Positions 1-12,200 of a DNA stretch of 64,000 nt are shown here, in pieces. Below the pieces are notes generated by a model, which was given only the letters and a program-made list of their open reading frames with translations, was not told the origin of the DNA and searched no databases. How positions within the stretch are numbered: position 1 is the stretch's first letter; every line of letters starts with the position of its first letter. Source of the stretch: Blastomussa wellsi (taxonomy: Eukaryota; Cnidaria; Anthozoa; Scleractinia; Plerogyridae). Both the position numbers and the translations under genes were made by a program. Location: NCBI GenBank assembly GCA_947652115.1, contig OX393569.1:5372457-5436456 (forward strand), written 5' to 3'.

Positions 1-2
1 TG

Positions 3-1568
3 CAACGAAATCCTTGGTTAAGAGCCTATACGGGGTACGTTGAGAAAATGCTGAATTTGAGCGAGTCGACAGATTATTCATTATACACCACCACAGCTAT
101 AGATGCGGTTTATGCCGTGGCGTATGGGCTGCACGACATGTACATGTGTTCCAACACTTCCTGTCTTGTTCACGTCTCCAAAACCATACAAGCAGACGTG
201 TATAGTTACGTCAAAAACGCGTCATTTGTGTCGCCCACCGGACGCCGCATGTCATTTGACGAAAGCGGAAGTGCAAGAGCCTACTACAATATTATTTTTG
301 TGCGCAATCGCAGCGGAAAATATCATTTTGACGTCTTTGGAAGCTGGTATTTGAGAGCGGGGTTTAAAGTTTTGCCTCAGTACGTGCGTGGGCGACACCC
401 TTTCAGTGGAGTCCAGTCCTTTGCCAGGTGTAGTCCAAGGTGTGGACCAGGGTTTTGGAAAGAGCCCAAGAAACACTTCCCAGAATGCTGTTGGAACTGC
501 CTTCAATGTCATGGCAACAGCATCACCAACCAATCAGGTGCAACAGCGTGCGTGAGTTGCCCGGATGGATCAGTAGCCAATGACGACAAATCGTTTTGTG
601 ACGTCATTCTTTCGACTGAAGTTTACAGCACCCCGGGTGGTCTGGCAGTAGCAAGCACAAGCGGAGTCGGTATCTGTGCCGTATTTATAACATTTGTAAC
701 GTTTTTGAAACAGAGAAATACGCCCGTTGTGAAGGCTTCTAGCTCCAAAATTTCATATATCCTGCTATGTGGCCTAGCTTGGTGCTTTGCTGTTCCTATA
801 ACGTTCATTCTGCAACCAACACCTCTCTCCTGCCACATGCGTCCGTTTTTAATGAGCAGCGGCATCGCCATGGTAATCGGTTCACTATTGACAAAGACGA
901 ATCGCATTGCGCGAATTTTCAGCTTGAAAACCATGCGCACGGGAAAGACGACCTTCCTCAGCAACAAGTGGCAGTTGGTGTTCGTGTTGCTCTGCATTAC
1001 GATGGAGAACTCTATAGCGGCAATCTGGATTATCATCTCCCCCCAGAAGGTCGCGAGAGTCACGCACGGGCAGTACAAAGTAACGCTAGAGTGTGTGGGA
1101 GAATCATTAGTCGGAGTCACGATCTGGGCAACCTTCAACGCTGCGCTAATCCTGCTCTGCACTTACCAAGCGTTCTTAGTGCGCAAAGTACCCGAGAACT
1201 ACAACGAAGCTAAGTTCATCGCCTTTAGCATGGTCACTGTGTGCATCAGCGGAGCGGTTTTTGTTCCTACCGCCTTCGGTACCAAGGGACTCTACAGGAC
1301 AATTTTATGCTGTTTTCTTTTCATATTATGTTGCTCAGTGGCACTGATCTGCCTCTTTGGACCCAAGCTGTACATCATTTTCATCCGCCCTGAGAAAAAC
1401 CAGCCACACCCGCCTGAGACTGAATCAAAGCCGACTGTTGTTATGCGCCCACAATACTGTCGCTCCGTTTCTTCTCTCACTACACTAACTACGTTTAACT
1501 CGTTGGAAAGTTTGGACTTCAGCCCACGGCTGGCAAATTTCTTTCCTTCTGATGGTCCTGCTATTTAA
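3..1568 (+). CDS. class C GPCR, metabotropic-glutamate-like, 3' terminal exon (5' partial)
   Basis: This is a G-protein-coupled receptor of family C acting at the plasma membrane. The frame is open from the left edge; the first ATG (48) is internal, because upstream codons read RNPWLRAYTGYVEK, resembling the RNPW stretch at the end of the ligand-binding domain in mGluRs. A nine-cysteine-type linker (NCD3G) follows at about 420-600, with CSPRCGPG, CCWNCLQC and CVSCPDG. Seven hydrophobic segments lie between about 630 and 1370. The last helix leads into GPKLYIIFIRPEKN, the usual family end of TM7. The cytoplasmic tail is short and serine/threonine-rich, and the stop is at 1566-1568. Linker and 7TM lie in one uninterrupted exon, and the Venus-flytrap domain lies outside the window. 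The ligand cannot be inferred. Confidence 0.9.
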   Translation, partial: QRNPWLRAYTGYVEKMLNLSESTDYSLYTTTAIDAVYAVAYGLHDMYMCSNTSCLVHVSKTIQADVYSYVKNASFVSPTGRRMSFDESGSARAYYNIIFVRNRSGKYHFDVFGSWYLRAGFKVLPQYVRGRHPFSGVQSFARCSPRCGPGFWKEPKKHFPECCWNCLQCHGNSITNQSGATACVSCPDGSVANDDKSFCDVILSTEVYSTPGGLAVASTSGVGICAVFITFVTFLKQRNTPVVKASSSKISYILLCGLAWCFAVPITFILQPTPLSCHMRPFLMSSGIAMVIGSLLTKTNRIARIFSLKTMRTGKTTFLSNKWQLVFVLLCITMENSIAAIWIIISPQKVARVTHGQYKVTLECVGESLVGVTIWATFNAALILLCTYQAFLVRKVPENYNEAKFIAFSMVTVCISGAVFVPTAFGTKGLYRTILCCFLFILCCSVALICLFGPKLYIIFIRPEKNQPHPPETESKPTVVMRPQYCRSVSSLTTLTTFNSLESLDFSPRLANFFPSDGPAI

Positions 1569-1638
1569 CAAATACATGCATACATACATACTTTAGTTGA
1601 AACTCCCCAAAGGGGCTTGTCAGTCACAATAATACTAG

Positions 1639-1683
<45 letters not shown>

Positions 1684-1696
1684 GTGTAACAATATA

Positions 1697-1873
1697 ATTT
1701 GGTTTTATCAACTGGGTTGATAATGTCAATTGGCCACCGTAAAGAGATTCAAGAGCTGATGTTTCGAGCGTTAGCCCTTCGTCGGAGCGAATGGGCTAAC
1801 GCTCGAAACGTCAGCTCTTGAATCTCTTTACGGTGGCCAATTGACATTATCAACCCAGTTGATAAAACCAAAT
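1697..1873. repeat. 177-bp palindromic element with hammerhead-like core
   Basis: The two arms are almost perfect reverse complements, from ATTTGGTTTTATCAACTGGG at the left to its complement at the right, centred near 1785. The central arms carry GGGCTAACGCTCGAAAC. On the minus strand this reads CGACGA, a short stem, then CGAAAC, which resembles a worn hammerhead-ribozyme core of the kind reported in Penelope-like elements. It encodes nothing. Confidence 0.85.
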
Positions 1874-2390
1874 CACAATAATACTAACTTGATTAAATGC
1901 ATAAATATAATAAATAAACATACATTAATTAATTATACATATAATCGATAAAAAGGAACCATTTAATTAACAGTATTAACATTTCAATAATTATCCGACG
2001 AGTTTAGCTTTGAATGCTTTCACAGAGTTGGTGTGTTTAAAGTTGTCTCCAAGATTAATATTATTCCAAAGTATGGCAGCGATATGCAAAGACCGTTGCC
2101 CAGAACTTGCCATAAGCCAGTAGGCATCTCGGAATATTCAGGTCGTTGCTCTGTCAAGTGTTTCTTGTAGCAATTTGGGAGCGAAAAATAAATTTGTCAG
2201 CTTGACGCACGTTTTCTCGCGCTTTCTACCGGCTTCATATATTTGCTTCTTGCTTTGATTGGTTCACTAGATTGTCTGTGTCCTTTGAGATTAACCAGAG
2301 TGGTTACTTCAGTTTTGGTTCTACGACACTCGATTCAGAGAACTGCTCAAAAGCCAAACAGACTGCAATAAGTGATAATTTCATTGGGGT

Positions 2391-2446
2391 GGACGGGGGG
2401 GGGAGGGGGGGGGGGTGAGTGAGTGTGTGTGTTGGGGGGGGGAGGG
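2391..2446. repeat. G-rich low-complexity tract
   Basis: Runs of 5-9 G are interrupted by A and by a short GTGAGTGTGTG stretch. Simple repeat only. Confidence 0.8.
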
Positions 2447-2979
2447 AGCGTACTTCTCTACGTAACTGAAATTAACAACAACAACGAAAACTTTATTTTG
2501 AATATTTGATTTCATAAATTACACTGTCCCGCGGGTAGCAAAAGCTAATCAAGGCGGGACAGAAGAACAACTGAGGGTTAGGTTTTATTTAAGTACTATT
2601 ACATAGATAAATTTTAAATTAATATCATTACATAAAGACAAAATTGTGCAGACGATAAAGTTAGAATTTTGAGAGGAAAAATAAAAATTCTATTTAGCCA
2701 GTCCAACTTTTTGTATGATGGTAGTTGTTTAGGTTTGTGATTTTTAAGCTGTGTCGGTCTGAAAATGGGTTCGTAGATTTTGCCGTTTTAATGTGAAAAT
2801 AGCAATGGTGTTGTCCTCTGGAATGAATTTGGGTACAGGTTTCAAACATCGAGAAGATCCGCTGAGAGTTCAATACGTGACGCGCAACGGATTTTTTTTT
2901 TGACGTGGTTGGACTTAATGTGACGAAACACTCTCTCAAGTGTTTGAATGACGTCCTCTCAATCAAAACTAAAAAGGAC

Positions 2980-3365
2980 GCCTGGTTAGCTCAGTTGTTC
3001 GAGAGCTAGACTGCCCCGCGGGGGATCGAGGGTTCGAGTCCCCTGACCGGACCAACACTCGGGGAGTTAAAATTAACTGAGGAGAACTTGCTGCCATTGC
3101 CGCGAATGGTTAGACGTTGAAATCTTCTCGGACAAGGACGTCTCCTGTATCTTCATGATCAGTGTTACATGGCTAGCAAGGGACGTTAAAGGACCCACAC
3201 ACTTCTCGCAAAGAGTAGGGTACGGAGTTCCCGGTGTTGTGGTCTGGCCTTGATTCATGTTCTATGTGTGATGGGTTGGTGCTTTAATAAGGGCTGTATA
3301 GCCTGTTCGCGCCTTTTTCCCTTGGACTGATTTGTCCAGAAAATGCTTAAAGTTAAAGTTAAAAC
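2980..3365 (+). mobile_element. tRNA-derived SINE
   Basis: The head reads like a tRNA: A box TTAGCTCAGTTG near 2986 and B box GGTTCGAGTCC near 3031, with a 4-bp D stem (GCTC/GAGC) and a 6-of-7-pair acceptor stem closing at ACCGGAC. The anticodon arm does not fold, so it is not a functional tRNA. A non-tRNA body of about 300 bp follows and ends near an AAAGTTAAAGTTAAAAC tail. The 3' boundary is approximate. Confidence 0.6.
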
Positions 3366-3369
3366 AAAG

Positions 3370-3945
3370 GGATAAAAGGAGAAATAAAGTCGTAAAAATG
3401 TATGCTACAAATGAAGACGTGTCACCACCTTCTAAACTTTCAGTTACTGGAGAATTAATGATATAAAATGAATTCATGGCGAAAACCGGCATACCTTACC
3501 CAGACCCAAGGCGGAGTTGACTTTCATCAGTAAATGCGGGAAACGGGGCTTGATGTTTAGGCGCCAAATCGCGGACTGTTTTTGAGTGCAAAGGCCATAA
3601 CTTCCAAGCGAACCGCGCTCCAAACAAGGGGACAAGGCAGGCAACAATCAGGGACTCTCGGAATGTAAGACAGTACACACGAGTGTACCTTGCTGCAGGT
3701 GACCCGTCGTTCCGCCTGCATTGAGGTCGATTCGCCCACACGATCTGAGTCGTCTCACCTGAGGAGGCGATTTACCTGCGCTGAATACTTTTTGAAAAAA
3801 CGTGCTAATAAAGAAGCTAGGTATGTAGTTATTATTCATGTGTTTGTGCTTTCTCGCCATCTCCACTTCATGTCTCAGGGCTCACTACGTACCCCACCCC
3901 CCTCTCTCTTTCCAGGTGCACAAAAAGAGGTACGCACCTGACACC
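3370..3945. other. intergenic, nothing recognised
   Basis: Only short overlapping reading frames on both strands, none with a domain or splice context. No repeat boundary is clear. Confidence 0.5.
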
Positions 3946-3948
3946 ATT

Positions 3949-4176
3949 CTCGTCCCAGAGCCACTTAGCTGGCTGGGCCTGTGCACGAGGAACAAGTGGC
4001 TCTGGGGACACACGATTTGATTCGCTGAAATCAAACAAAGGGAGTCCAATCACATCAGCCGTTTTAAACGTGCTAACGATAAAGGATTTTAATCGAATCA
4101 AATCGTGTGTCCCCAGAGCCACTTGTTTCTCGGGCACAGGCCCAGCCAGCTAAGAGGGACAAGCGGCTCTGGGGAA
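3949..4176. repeat. palindromic element, family IR-A, copy 1
   Basis: Inverted arms start with ATTCTCGTCCCAGAGCCACTT on the left and end with its near-complement on the right; the inner part is ACACACGATTTGATTCG and its complement. The same family recurs at 59998-60286 (complete) and 35449-35609 (half). Non-coding, MITE-like. Confidence 0.8.
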
Positions 4177-4606
4177 AAACGGGCAAAAACGTTTCAAAAA
4201 GTCGCAACGATGTTCAACATTTTGTTGATCAACAAAAGTAACCTGCGATCAGGCGTTCCTGAACCGTGTATCATTGGCTTAAGAAAACTGGTCAGCTAAA
4301 CAGGCCAGCAAGACGTTACAAACTGTTGTCAGTGAAAAGATTAGCTTCGCACGTGGTTCAATCATTAGAAGTGTCCATCAATCAAAGTCAATCACGAAAA
4401 TGAATTAACTGTTCATTGTGTAACGAAACAATTTTAACGTTTGCGTTGAAAATTCACAAGAATATTTGACTAGAAATCTCTTGCGTTTTGATCGGTTCAT
4501 GTGTTGATAGATTTCAAATATGGATCGTTGCCGCATGTAACTCCATTAGAAACTCAGCTGTGTTCTATTGGAAATGCTTGAATTTGATTGGTTCTACGAC
4601 TGTTTT

Positions 4607-4725
4607 CTGATAGTTGCCCCGCGGAAATTTGATGTTCTTAAAACAAACATTTGCCCGAGAAGCGAAGCTTCGAGGGCAAATATTCTAGTTTTAAGAACAT
4701 CAAATTTCCAAGGGGCAACTATCAG
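4607..4725. repeat. 119-bp palindromic element
   Basis: Arms CTGATAGTTGCCCC at 4607-4620 and GGGGCAACTATCAG at 4712-4725. Pairing continues inward through the AAATTTGATGTTCTTAAAAC arm to a small loop around GAAGCGAAGCTTCG. Confidence 0.8.
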
Positions 4726-5049
4726 ACCGATAGTTCCGAGACAACACTCTATTGTCTAGCATCTTGAGTTTTTTGCTGCAAGCCGAAACGTACGAATACA
4801 TGAAAATCAGGTAAGAAACCCTCGAAATACATATAAACCAAATAGCGTTTGATTTTTTACAGAAAGATTGCTTGTTAACAAAAAAATTCACGGACGGGCA
4901 CTATCCATCCGGGTGTTTTCCTCGGACGGGCACTATGCACTGATAGTGCCCTCCGCGGATGAACACCATTGCGCCACGTGACCAATTTAGACCAATCAGA
5001 ATCGGAGAAAATTTAGTGATGAACTATAATCAGTGACAAGCCCCCGCAT

Positions 5050-5141
5050 TAGCCTGCGAATACAGCCGTCTCCCATCACCCTGGGGCCGGTTGGTGCAAA
5101 GCCGGCCTGAAGAGACGAGATAGGAATGTATTCGCAGGCTA
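5050..5141. repeat. short element with 14-bp inverted ends
   Basis: TAGCCTGCGAATAC at 5050-5063 is exactly complemented at 5128-5141. The interior is not palindromic, so it looks like a very small MITE. Confidence 0.6.
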
Positions 5142-5521
5142 GTACACCTGTAGTTGGTGAGTATTGGCCCCGGGCAAAACCATTCAAATGAAAACGAGTG
5201 CACGCTTAAGTGCATGCTGCATGCTCCTTTTGGTCAGCTGATCAAAAGGATCACAGCCTTCTAGGGACGAGAATGGAGAACATTTGGGTAAAAAACAGTT
5301 CATTTGAAGGGCTTTGTACGGAAACTCGTTTAGACAGAGACAAAATACAACTTGGCAACAACCATGCACCCACACAACTATTCACAGAAGTGAACACCAA
5401 CATGAAGGTGAATAGTTGCAGTGAGATATTGCTCAAAAACGATTGTTTAAACTCATTTATTCAACTCAATTTTTACGCAAGGGTCTGGGAGGCTCCCTAG
5501 TTGCTCGGAGTGGGTTTAACT

Positions 5522-5654
5522 TGGTGTAAAAACCTGTGACTTTTTTCTTTGCTTTCGAGCTATTGTTTTCTGTTCTATATTGTTTTTAGTTCTTTGTTGC
5601 CTTGTTTGTTCTTTGTTTTAAGTCACAGGTGAATTTCACAGGTTTTTACACACC
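5522..5654. repeat. inverted-repeat element, about 130 bp
   Basis: TGGTGTAAAAACCTGTGA at the left and TTCACAGGTTTTTACACACC at the right face each other around a T-rich core. Confidence 0.65.
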
Positions 5655-6169
5655 AAAGATGACCCTTCAGAGTTGAACAGCAAAGGTTATCGCATGTTTG
5701 AAAAGCCAATCAGAGTGCACCAAAAACGTTACCACCTGTTTCAGTATATAAAAATAAAACATATTTGTGCCGCCCTTTCGAAAAATTGCAACTACTCCCG
5801 AAGAAAATACAAACACACAATGGATGTTCATACAAACTAATATATAACTTTAATTAATCAAAAGTCACCAATGTTATACTTTCTCAAAGCTCTACAGTGT
5901 TCAAACATTAAATGCTTCTAAATAAATTAAATGGTGTCTTATGCAATTTCACAAGAGCGATGTGTATAAATGTGGTGCACCCTAAATGTACCCAAGCAGA
6001 AATTTGACCATAAACAGTCATATGAGTCAGGCTGACCTAAAGCCATTCATAAGTACATGGAACTAAATGTAATGAAGTATCTGTCACACTGTGTCGTAAG
6101 TTCAATAAAATGCTAGTTCATAGTAGATAACGAAAAAATGATTGAAATAGATTGAGCTGTATAAATATA

Positions 6170-6603
6170 TTAAAGTGCACCTAACCCCAAAATATTTTTT
6201 TCGCTAGAATAAACCTTTGCACCAATTTGAAACGCATTGCACCTTTTTACCAAATTCTGACTATTTATAGCATTCAAAAGTTACGATAAACTGTGCATCA
6301 TTTGTTCCACGACCGAGTCAGAAGGGGCGTGGGTCTATTCCCGATTTGACGTCACAAACTGATTTGCATGCATGTTTACAAAGAGTTGATGTGATGCAAA
6401 TCATTTTGTGACGTCAAATCAGGAATAGACCCACGCCCCTTCTGACTCGGCCGTGTAACAAATGATGCACAGTTTTTCATAACGTTTGAATGCTATAAAT
6501 AGCCAGAATTTGGTAAAAAGGAGAACAGGTGCAATGCGTTTCAAACTGGTGCAAAGGTATATTTTAGCAAAAAAAAAATATTTTGGGGTTAGGTGCACTT
6601 TAA
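6170..6603. repeat. 434-bp palindromic element
   Basis: Long imperfect arms begin TTAAAGTGCACCTAACCCC and are matched by GGGGTTAGGTGCACTTTAA at the right. They stay paired through the GGAATAGACCCACGCCCC segment to a roughly 40-bp centre near 6370. Mismatches are scattered. No coding capacity. Confidence 0.85.
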
Positions 6604-8445
6604 AAGTTTTCAACTTTGACTGTGTTGAACATTAAAATTTGTCAGATACATGTATGTATGTGGGCACACTAAGAAGGTAAGCAATTAATAGTCACTACAA
6701 TTTTGCAAGACCCTTGTTAATTTGTTTCAGAGATCATTAACTACCCCTGATAAAGCACCAAACATGATGAAATTTGTTAGATAAGACCATTACATTACTT
6801 CCCAGTTGTAGTTTTTTTTTTACCGAAAGTATATATAATACATAAGGAGTCGGGAACTTAATTGATAGTTGCTCTGATAGGAATAAAAATACCCATATTA
6901 TGAATGTTTAACTAATGGAAAAGTTACAAGAACATTTATATTGCCAGAAACATGAAAACAAGGCTAGGCAGAACAGAGAAGCTTTTTCCATACAAATCTC
7001 TTACATTCAAATCAGTCACAACTTTATAGGCATTTAACCAAAAACACTAAAACTTCTCAGAATGGTATATTATGCCATTAGTTTTCAGTTATCACCATCA
7101 GAATCTTACCAAACAAAACCAGACTGCACAAAACAATGGCAGCCATTTTTGCATAGGGTCTCTTGTTTTGAAAAAGTTAAACATTGTTTTTTGACTGACC
7201 AAAAATACGTTTTATAGTTGTTCTTTTAACTGCTTTGGTGCATATCAAAAAGTTTTGGGCTAAATTCTGTTTTTGTCAACAAATAATATTAACCTAACAA
7301 TTCCGTCTTTTTTGAGAAAATGAAACTTTCTTTGAATTGACCAAAACGAAGTCTTATGGCAATTGATGACAAAAATGTACCACAAAAAACAGTTACAAAA
7401 CTGTTTTGATTTTAAATACATTATAACTTCAACTTAATTAATAAATGCAATCAGGATTTCTCATCTGCATTACAAACTTTAAATAACTTAATAAAATACT
7501 CAAGCACAGCTTGAAAACAATTTCCCAAACTACCTACTGCTACTTGGACTGCCAGGAAGATCATTTCATCATTCCAAACAGAAATTGACTGAGGGTATAA
7601 TCAACAAAAACCAGTAGATTTTGGCTGCAATTTGAAAACAATCATGCGGTTGCCAACAACAGATGAAAGATTATAAATTGCTGTTTTTTCGTGGTACCGG
7701 TATATTCCAAACAGCTTTTAAGACACATGAGGTGTAGTTATGTCCCAATTTCAATATAATCAAGAAATTCTGATGAAGTGAAGATGCACAACAAAACGGG
7801 CTACAGTGTAATAACAATAATAACAACACCATATTTAGAGAGGACAGCCATATCAGCCTCGGGTGGTTACCATGTAGCGGTCCTCTAACAAGGTCGAATT
7901 GGAATTTAGTAGCGGACAAGTTATAATTTACATTATTATTTTTTTCTAAATGTTTCATTTGGAACATTGCTGCTCCCAAAAATTTCCTACTTCACTCATA
8001 CACTCATATCAAATTTGCATCTGCCTCACTACTCCAGATATTTCCTCAAATTAATAGTACCCCTGCTCAAGATAAGATTTCTAGAATTTACACCTCTTGG
8101 CTCCTTGCTGAGACACTTTATATGTTACTGACAACCTGGACAAGACTGAAAACAATAAACTACTTGAAAATAATCGGAAGTGTTCTTCCAGGGCATTGTT
8201 TTGCTCTAAAAAAAAATAAAGAAACCAATCCAAAAGTCGGCTGAATATGAGCACCCCACTCTACACAATTTCTGTTTCTGTTTTTTTTTTGCTTCTGCAA
8301 TTTCAAATATGTCATATATTAATTTCGTCATGAGTTAAACTGCGTTCTAGAAATTACTTCAAACTCATGTTGTGTAGCTAGGATAACAACTATTAAATAA
8401 TAATTGTAATTTTCACCCCAGTTTCGATTTCACATATCACACTCA

Positions 8446-8505
8446 ATAATAATAACAATAATAACAATAATAATGACAATGATGCTAATAATAATAATAA
8501 TAATA

Positions 8506-8588
<83 letters not shown>
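8446..8588. repeat. (AAT)n microsatellite
   Basis: About 140 bp of AAT/ATA repeats; the right two-thirds is nearly pure and the left is interrupted by CAATAATAA and GACAATGATG variants. Confidence 0.95.
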
Positions 8589-8589
<1 letters not shown>

Positions 8590-8825
8590 TATTAATGGTG
8601 TAACTTATAAACCAAGATTACTGGACACCATGTCAAATTAAAACAAATTTCAAAAACAGCATGCATGTACTTACAAAACTTGCTGTAGAGTTTTAAATAC
8701 TAAATGGGTAATATTTGTTACTAAATTAATCAAAACTAGAACAAAATTCTCGAACATGATTGGTTAACAGTAACACGATTTGAGAAATAATAGGTTTAGG
8801 TTTACACATCATGCCTGTACTTGGA

Positions 8826-9173
8826 TAGTGTAATAGGACAGTATGCCTGCCATACCTGTGTAACTGGACAGTACAAATCATTTGCGCACTGTTATAAAGA
8901 CTATTGACTATGATTAATTTTTGTTGTGTATTTCCGTTAGAAAAAAGTCAACTGTCATGTTTCTTTTTTCACGTAGAAGATTAATCGATGGTTATTTTGT
9001 TTATTTTGCCATAGTTTTGACAAATTGCAACAGGACTTGGAGTGTTGCCCAGTTCTGCCTATAGTCAGTCTCATGATTAACAAACTGGACTCCCGCTATG
9101 TAGTCGTCCGACCTTGTTAATCAATAGTATTACAGACCAAACTGGACTCCGCTCAGCCCTATTACACTGATAA
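8826..9173. repeat. possible 350-bp MITE
   Basis: AGTGTAATAGGAC at the left is complemented by CCCTATTACACT at the right. The interior has two further TGGACTC-type motifs. The short ends could be chance, so this is tentative. Confidence 0.35.
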
Positions 9174-9289
9174 CAAACTAGATCTAAAAGAATAAACCTC
9201 TGCGTACACTCTGAAACCGGATCAGTGAAAACCCAGAAGTGTTCTTGCGCAGATAAATATTGCTAACTTGAACAGAACAGCACTTGCTT

Positions 9290-12200
9290 CTATTTCTGTT
9301 GCTTTGAAGACGTGTTACCACCAGCACGTTTTTTACGCTTTTGCTCGCTCAAAACTGGATCGGAATCCACACTGAAGTAAATTACAAGACCTGAGGGGAC
9401 AAAATAAAAAGTAATTAAATTTTCAACTCTTAAACCACCAGTACTGGATGCCAGATCAGTTTCCATACATATTTTCATCATAGTGTTAGCCATTTCATAC
9501 TCACCCTGCTTGGCATTGGACATGACTTTCTTCCATGCTGAAATAACAAAAAATTAACCTTGAGAATTACGAAGTAATTATCCATTGGGTGGAAGAGAAC
9601 AATAGCTCCAAAAGCAGCTTGTTGGTCAAGTGTCGACCGACAGTTTACCAACAGATGGTGAAATGTGCAATTACTAGTAAACTGTAGCTGGGCAACATAT
9701 GTTATCTAAAATAAACATTTACTAATAGTTTACATTTTATTAAAAACAGTGCAGAATGTTAACATCAGTAGTTGAAAATAGCTACAGCAGTTTTTAAATC
9801 ATATTTTTTAGTATTATTTAATAAAATTTGTACTCTGAGGCACGTTTGATCATATTCAAATACTAATTTTTGCCATATAAATATTGATGATGATGATGAT
9901 GATGATTAACTAAATATCTAACATTAGCACCACTGTTTACAGCGAGTAAACACTGTTTCAGATAATTTAAAAAACCGCACTCCTGGGACAGGGAAGCTGA
10001 TAAGAAAGAAAAGAAGGAGGGAGTGTAGCAAGTACCAGAGATTAAGAAAATATTTAACTATTCACACTCACTTTTTCTCAAGTAATCAACACACTGTTGA
10101 TTGTTGAACAGGTCCCTTGTTGTCTCCTGCTGCAGATTACTCATTTCACAGGAGCTGATGCTGTTAGCATCTACCCCACTGTCACTACTCTCAGCAGGCT
10201 CTGCTACATAACAATATAAAAGTGTTTTTTTTACTTAAATTTTAAAGTTAAATGCAAAACAATGCATTGCCTCCCTGGGGGCAGGGGGCAGGGGGGCCTT
10301 GTAGATGAAAGGGGCAGGGATGCTTGTCATCTTGCTTAGGGGTGTAAATTTCAGATTTTGGTCTCACTGAAGGGTGTTGTGGGCAAAACTCTGTCATATT
10401 TAGCCGTGATGATCTCATTTAGGGTTGCACATGAAGAAATACATGTATAAAAATATATGTTTAATATGCATATTTCTAGTTTGTTTTATTTACTTGATTC
10501 ATAGAATCAAAGTCTCTTTTAGGGGTCAAAAAAAAGCTTGGGCCACACCCAATTCATTCAATAGACCTTTGCATGAAACTATAATTTATGCAAATTGTCC
10601 ACCCCAGCCTCAACTTTAACCTTTGTTCTCGGGAAAGGTCTATTAAAGCTCACTTTTATATGGAAAGTTTTACACAAGGAATCAGGCAAACAGCAACTTG
10701 AAAATGGCAGACCTATGTACCAAGCACACTTCAAAAACACAAATGTCACTCGCTCATCTTCATCATGCCCCGGAGGAAACCCGAGGCCAAATGCAAGTGT
10801 CCCTAACCTTTACCCCACTGCCCTTTATAAATTGTAAGACAGTGGTTCTCAAATTATTAGCTATCATTTCTGCAGCCTTGCTTGTCCAACTATTCAGCCA
10901 TCAAAACACTGAACAGTAGAGATAGTTTCAAGGCAGTGCTTTATAAACATTTTGATGGCCTCTTATTTGCCACTTTTTTGGATTGTCCAAAAGGTTCCCT
11001 ACTAACATAATTTAATAATTAACACAAGTAAATCCTGTTTTTTACGCATAATACTTTAATAAAGTTCATAGCATGCTATACTGTACTCTGAAAGAATCCT
11101 CTCCTGAGTTTATGTTTTCTCCAGGCCACCTTGAGACTGTGAAGACTCATTTTATGAGCTTGAGCAGTGTACAGAAATTGAAACCAAGTTTTTTGGTCAG
11201 TCTGTACAATACCTGTATGAGCCAGTTCAAACAGCCATTCTGATCTATAGGTGAATCTTTGTTTACAGTATTTTTCTCATTAGCAAAAGGGCATCAGGTT
11301 TTGATCTACCTACAAAAATGTCAGCTCTGAATATTGTAAAAGCATGACATGTTTAACTTTCCCCGAAGAATTTGAGCCCGTTGCACTTTATAACTTTTGT
11401 GAAATGTGGGTTTCAAAACTCAAAATTTTACAAAGAATGTATGGCTCATTAGCACTTTTGCCACCCAGAAATTTTTCACTTTTTGAAAGCCAATATCTCC
11501 TTCAGTATTACACCTAAATAGCTAACAATTTCACCAATTACTGAGTTTCACAAGTTATTTGAATGTTTGAAGTCAATTCATATCTAGCATGATGCCTTAT
11601 CTAAGCAAAGTTGTATGATAATGTGGAAAAATGTAAACAATGACGTCAGCAAAGATTCACCTATAGCCTGTGTGGTAGGAATATAACAGGGAGGAGGAAG
11701 GACAGAAAAATGTGAAAGACAAACCACTCCCCCCCCCTCCCCTTCTGATGGCTGCAAATACAGGCTAGTTGCTAGCCATCAAAGATTCAACTACGCTTTG
11801 AACCTTACCTTTAGCTCTGGTCTTGAGCAATGCATCTCTGTAAGATAGCACTTTTGGAGTTGGTGATATATCCTTTGGAGAAACAAGTTTATTATCAGAA
11901 GGCAATGGTCCTTTGCCGACCTTTGATTCATTACATTTGTCAGTCTTGGCCTGAAACCGGCCATCCATGATTGAATTCATCACTGAGGATTCAACTAAAA
12001 CAGTGCTACCCTTGTTTTCATTGTTCTGAAACTTTTTCTCTGACATCTTAATGTTATTCTTTTTCTCATCCGCAGACTTTCTGCGATAATGACTGTTCCT
12101 AAATTGATAATCACTCTGTTGTTTAGGAAAATCCTTTCTTTGAAATCTGTCTATGTGATTCCTTTCTCGGCTTGCCCTTGCTGCAAGCTCCTTCTTCTTT

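Larger units (their letters stand above)
1569..2979. other. intergenic, repeat-rich
   Basis: No gene is seen. It holds a 177-bp palindrome (1697-1873), a diverged dispersed repeat at about 2190-2350 related to 45790-45945, a G-rich simple repeat at about 2391-2446, and at about 2870-2960 a worn half-copy of the palindromic family found intact at 32161-32292. Confidence 0.6.
6604..9289. other. intergenic, AT-rich
   Basis: No gene is supported. It contains the trinucleotide array at 8446-8588 and a possible small element at about 8826-9173 with ends AGTGTAATAGG and CCTATTACACT. It must include the 3' UTR and polyadenylation region of the minus-strand gene ending at 9290, but I cannot fix that site. 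Confidence 0.5.

Noticed and set aside
623..1162. 179-codon minus-strand reading frame
   Set aside because: Antisense shadow of the GPCR exon.
2980..3053. Functional tRNA gene
   Set aside because: A and B boxes are good but the anticodon arm does not pair, and a SINE body follows.
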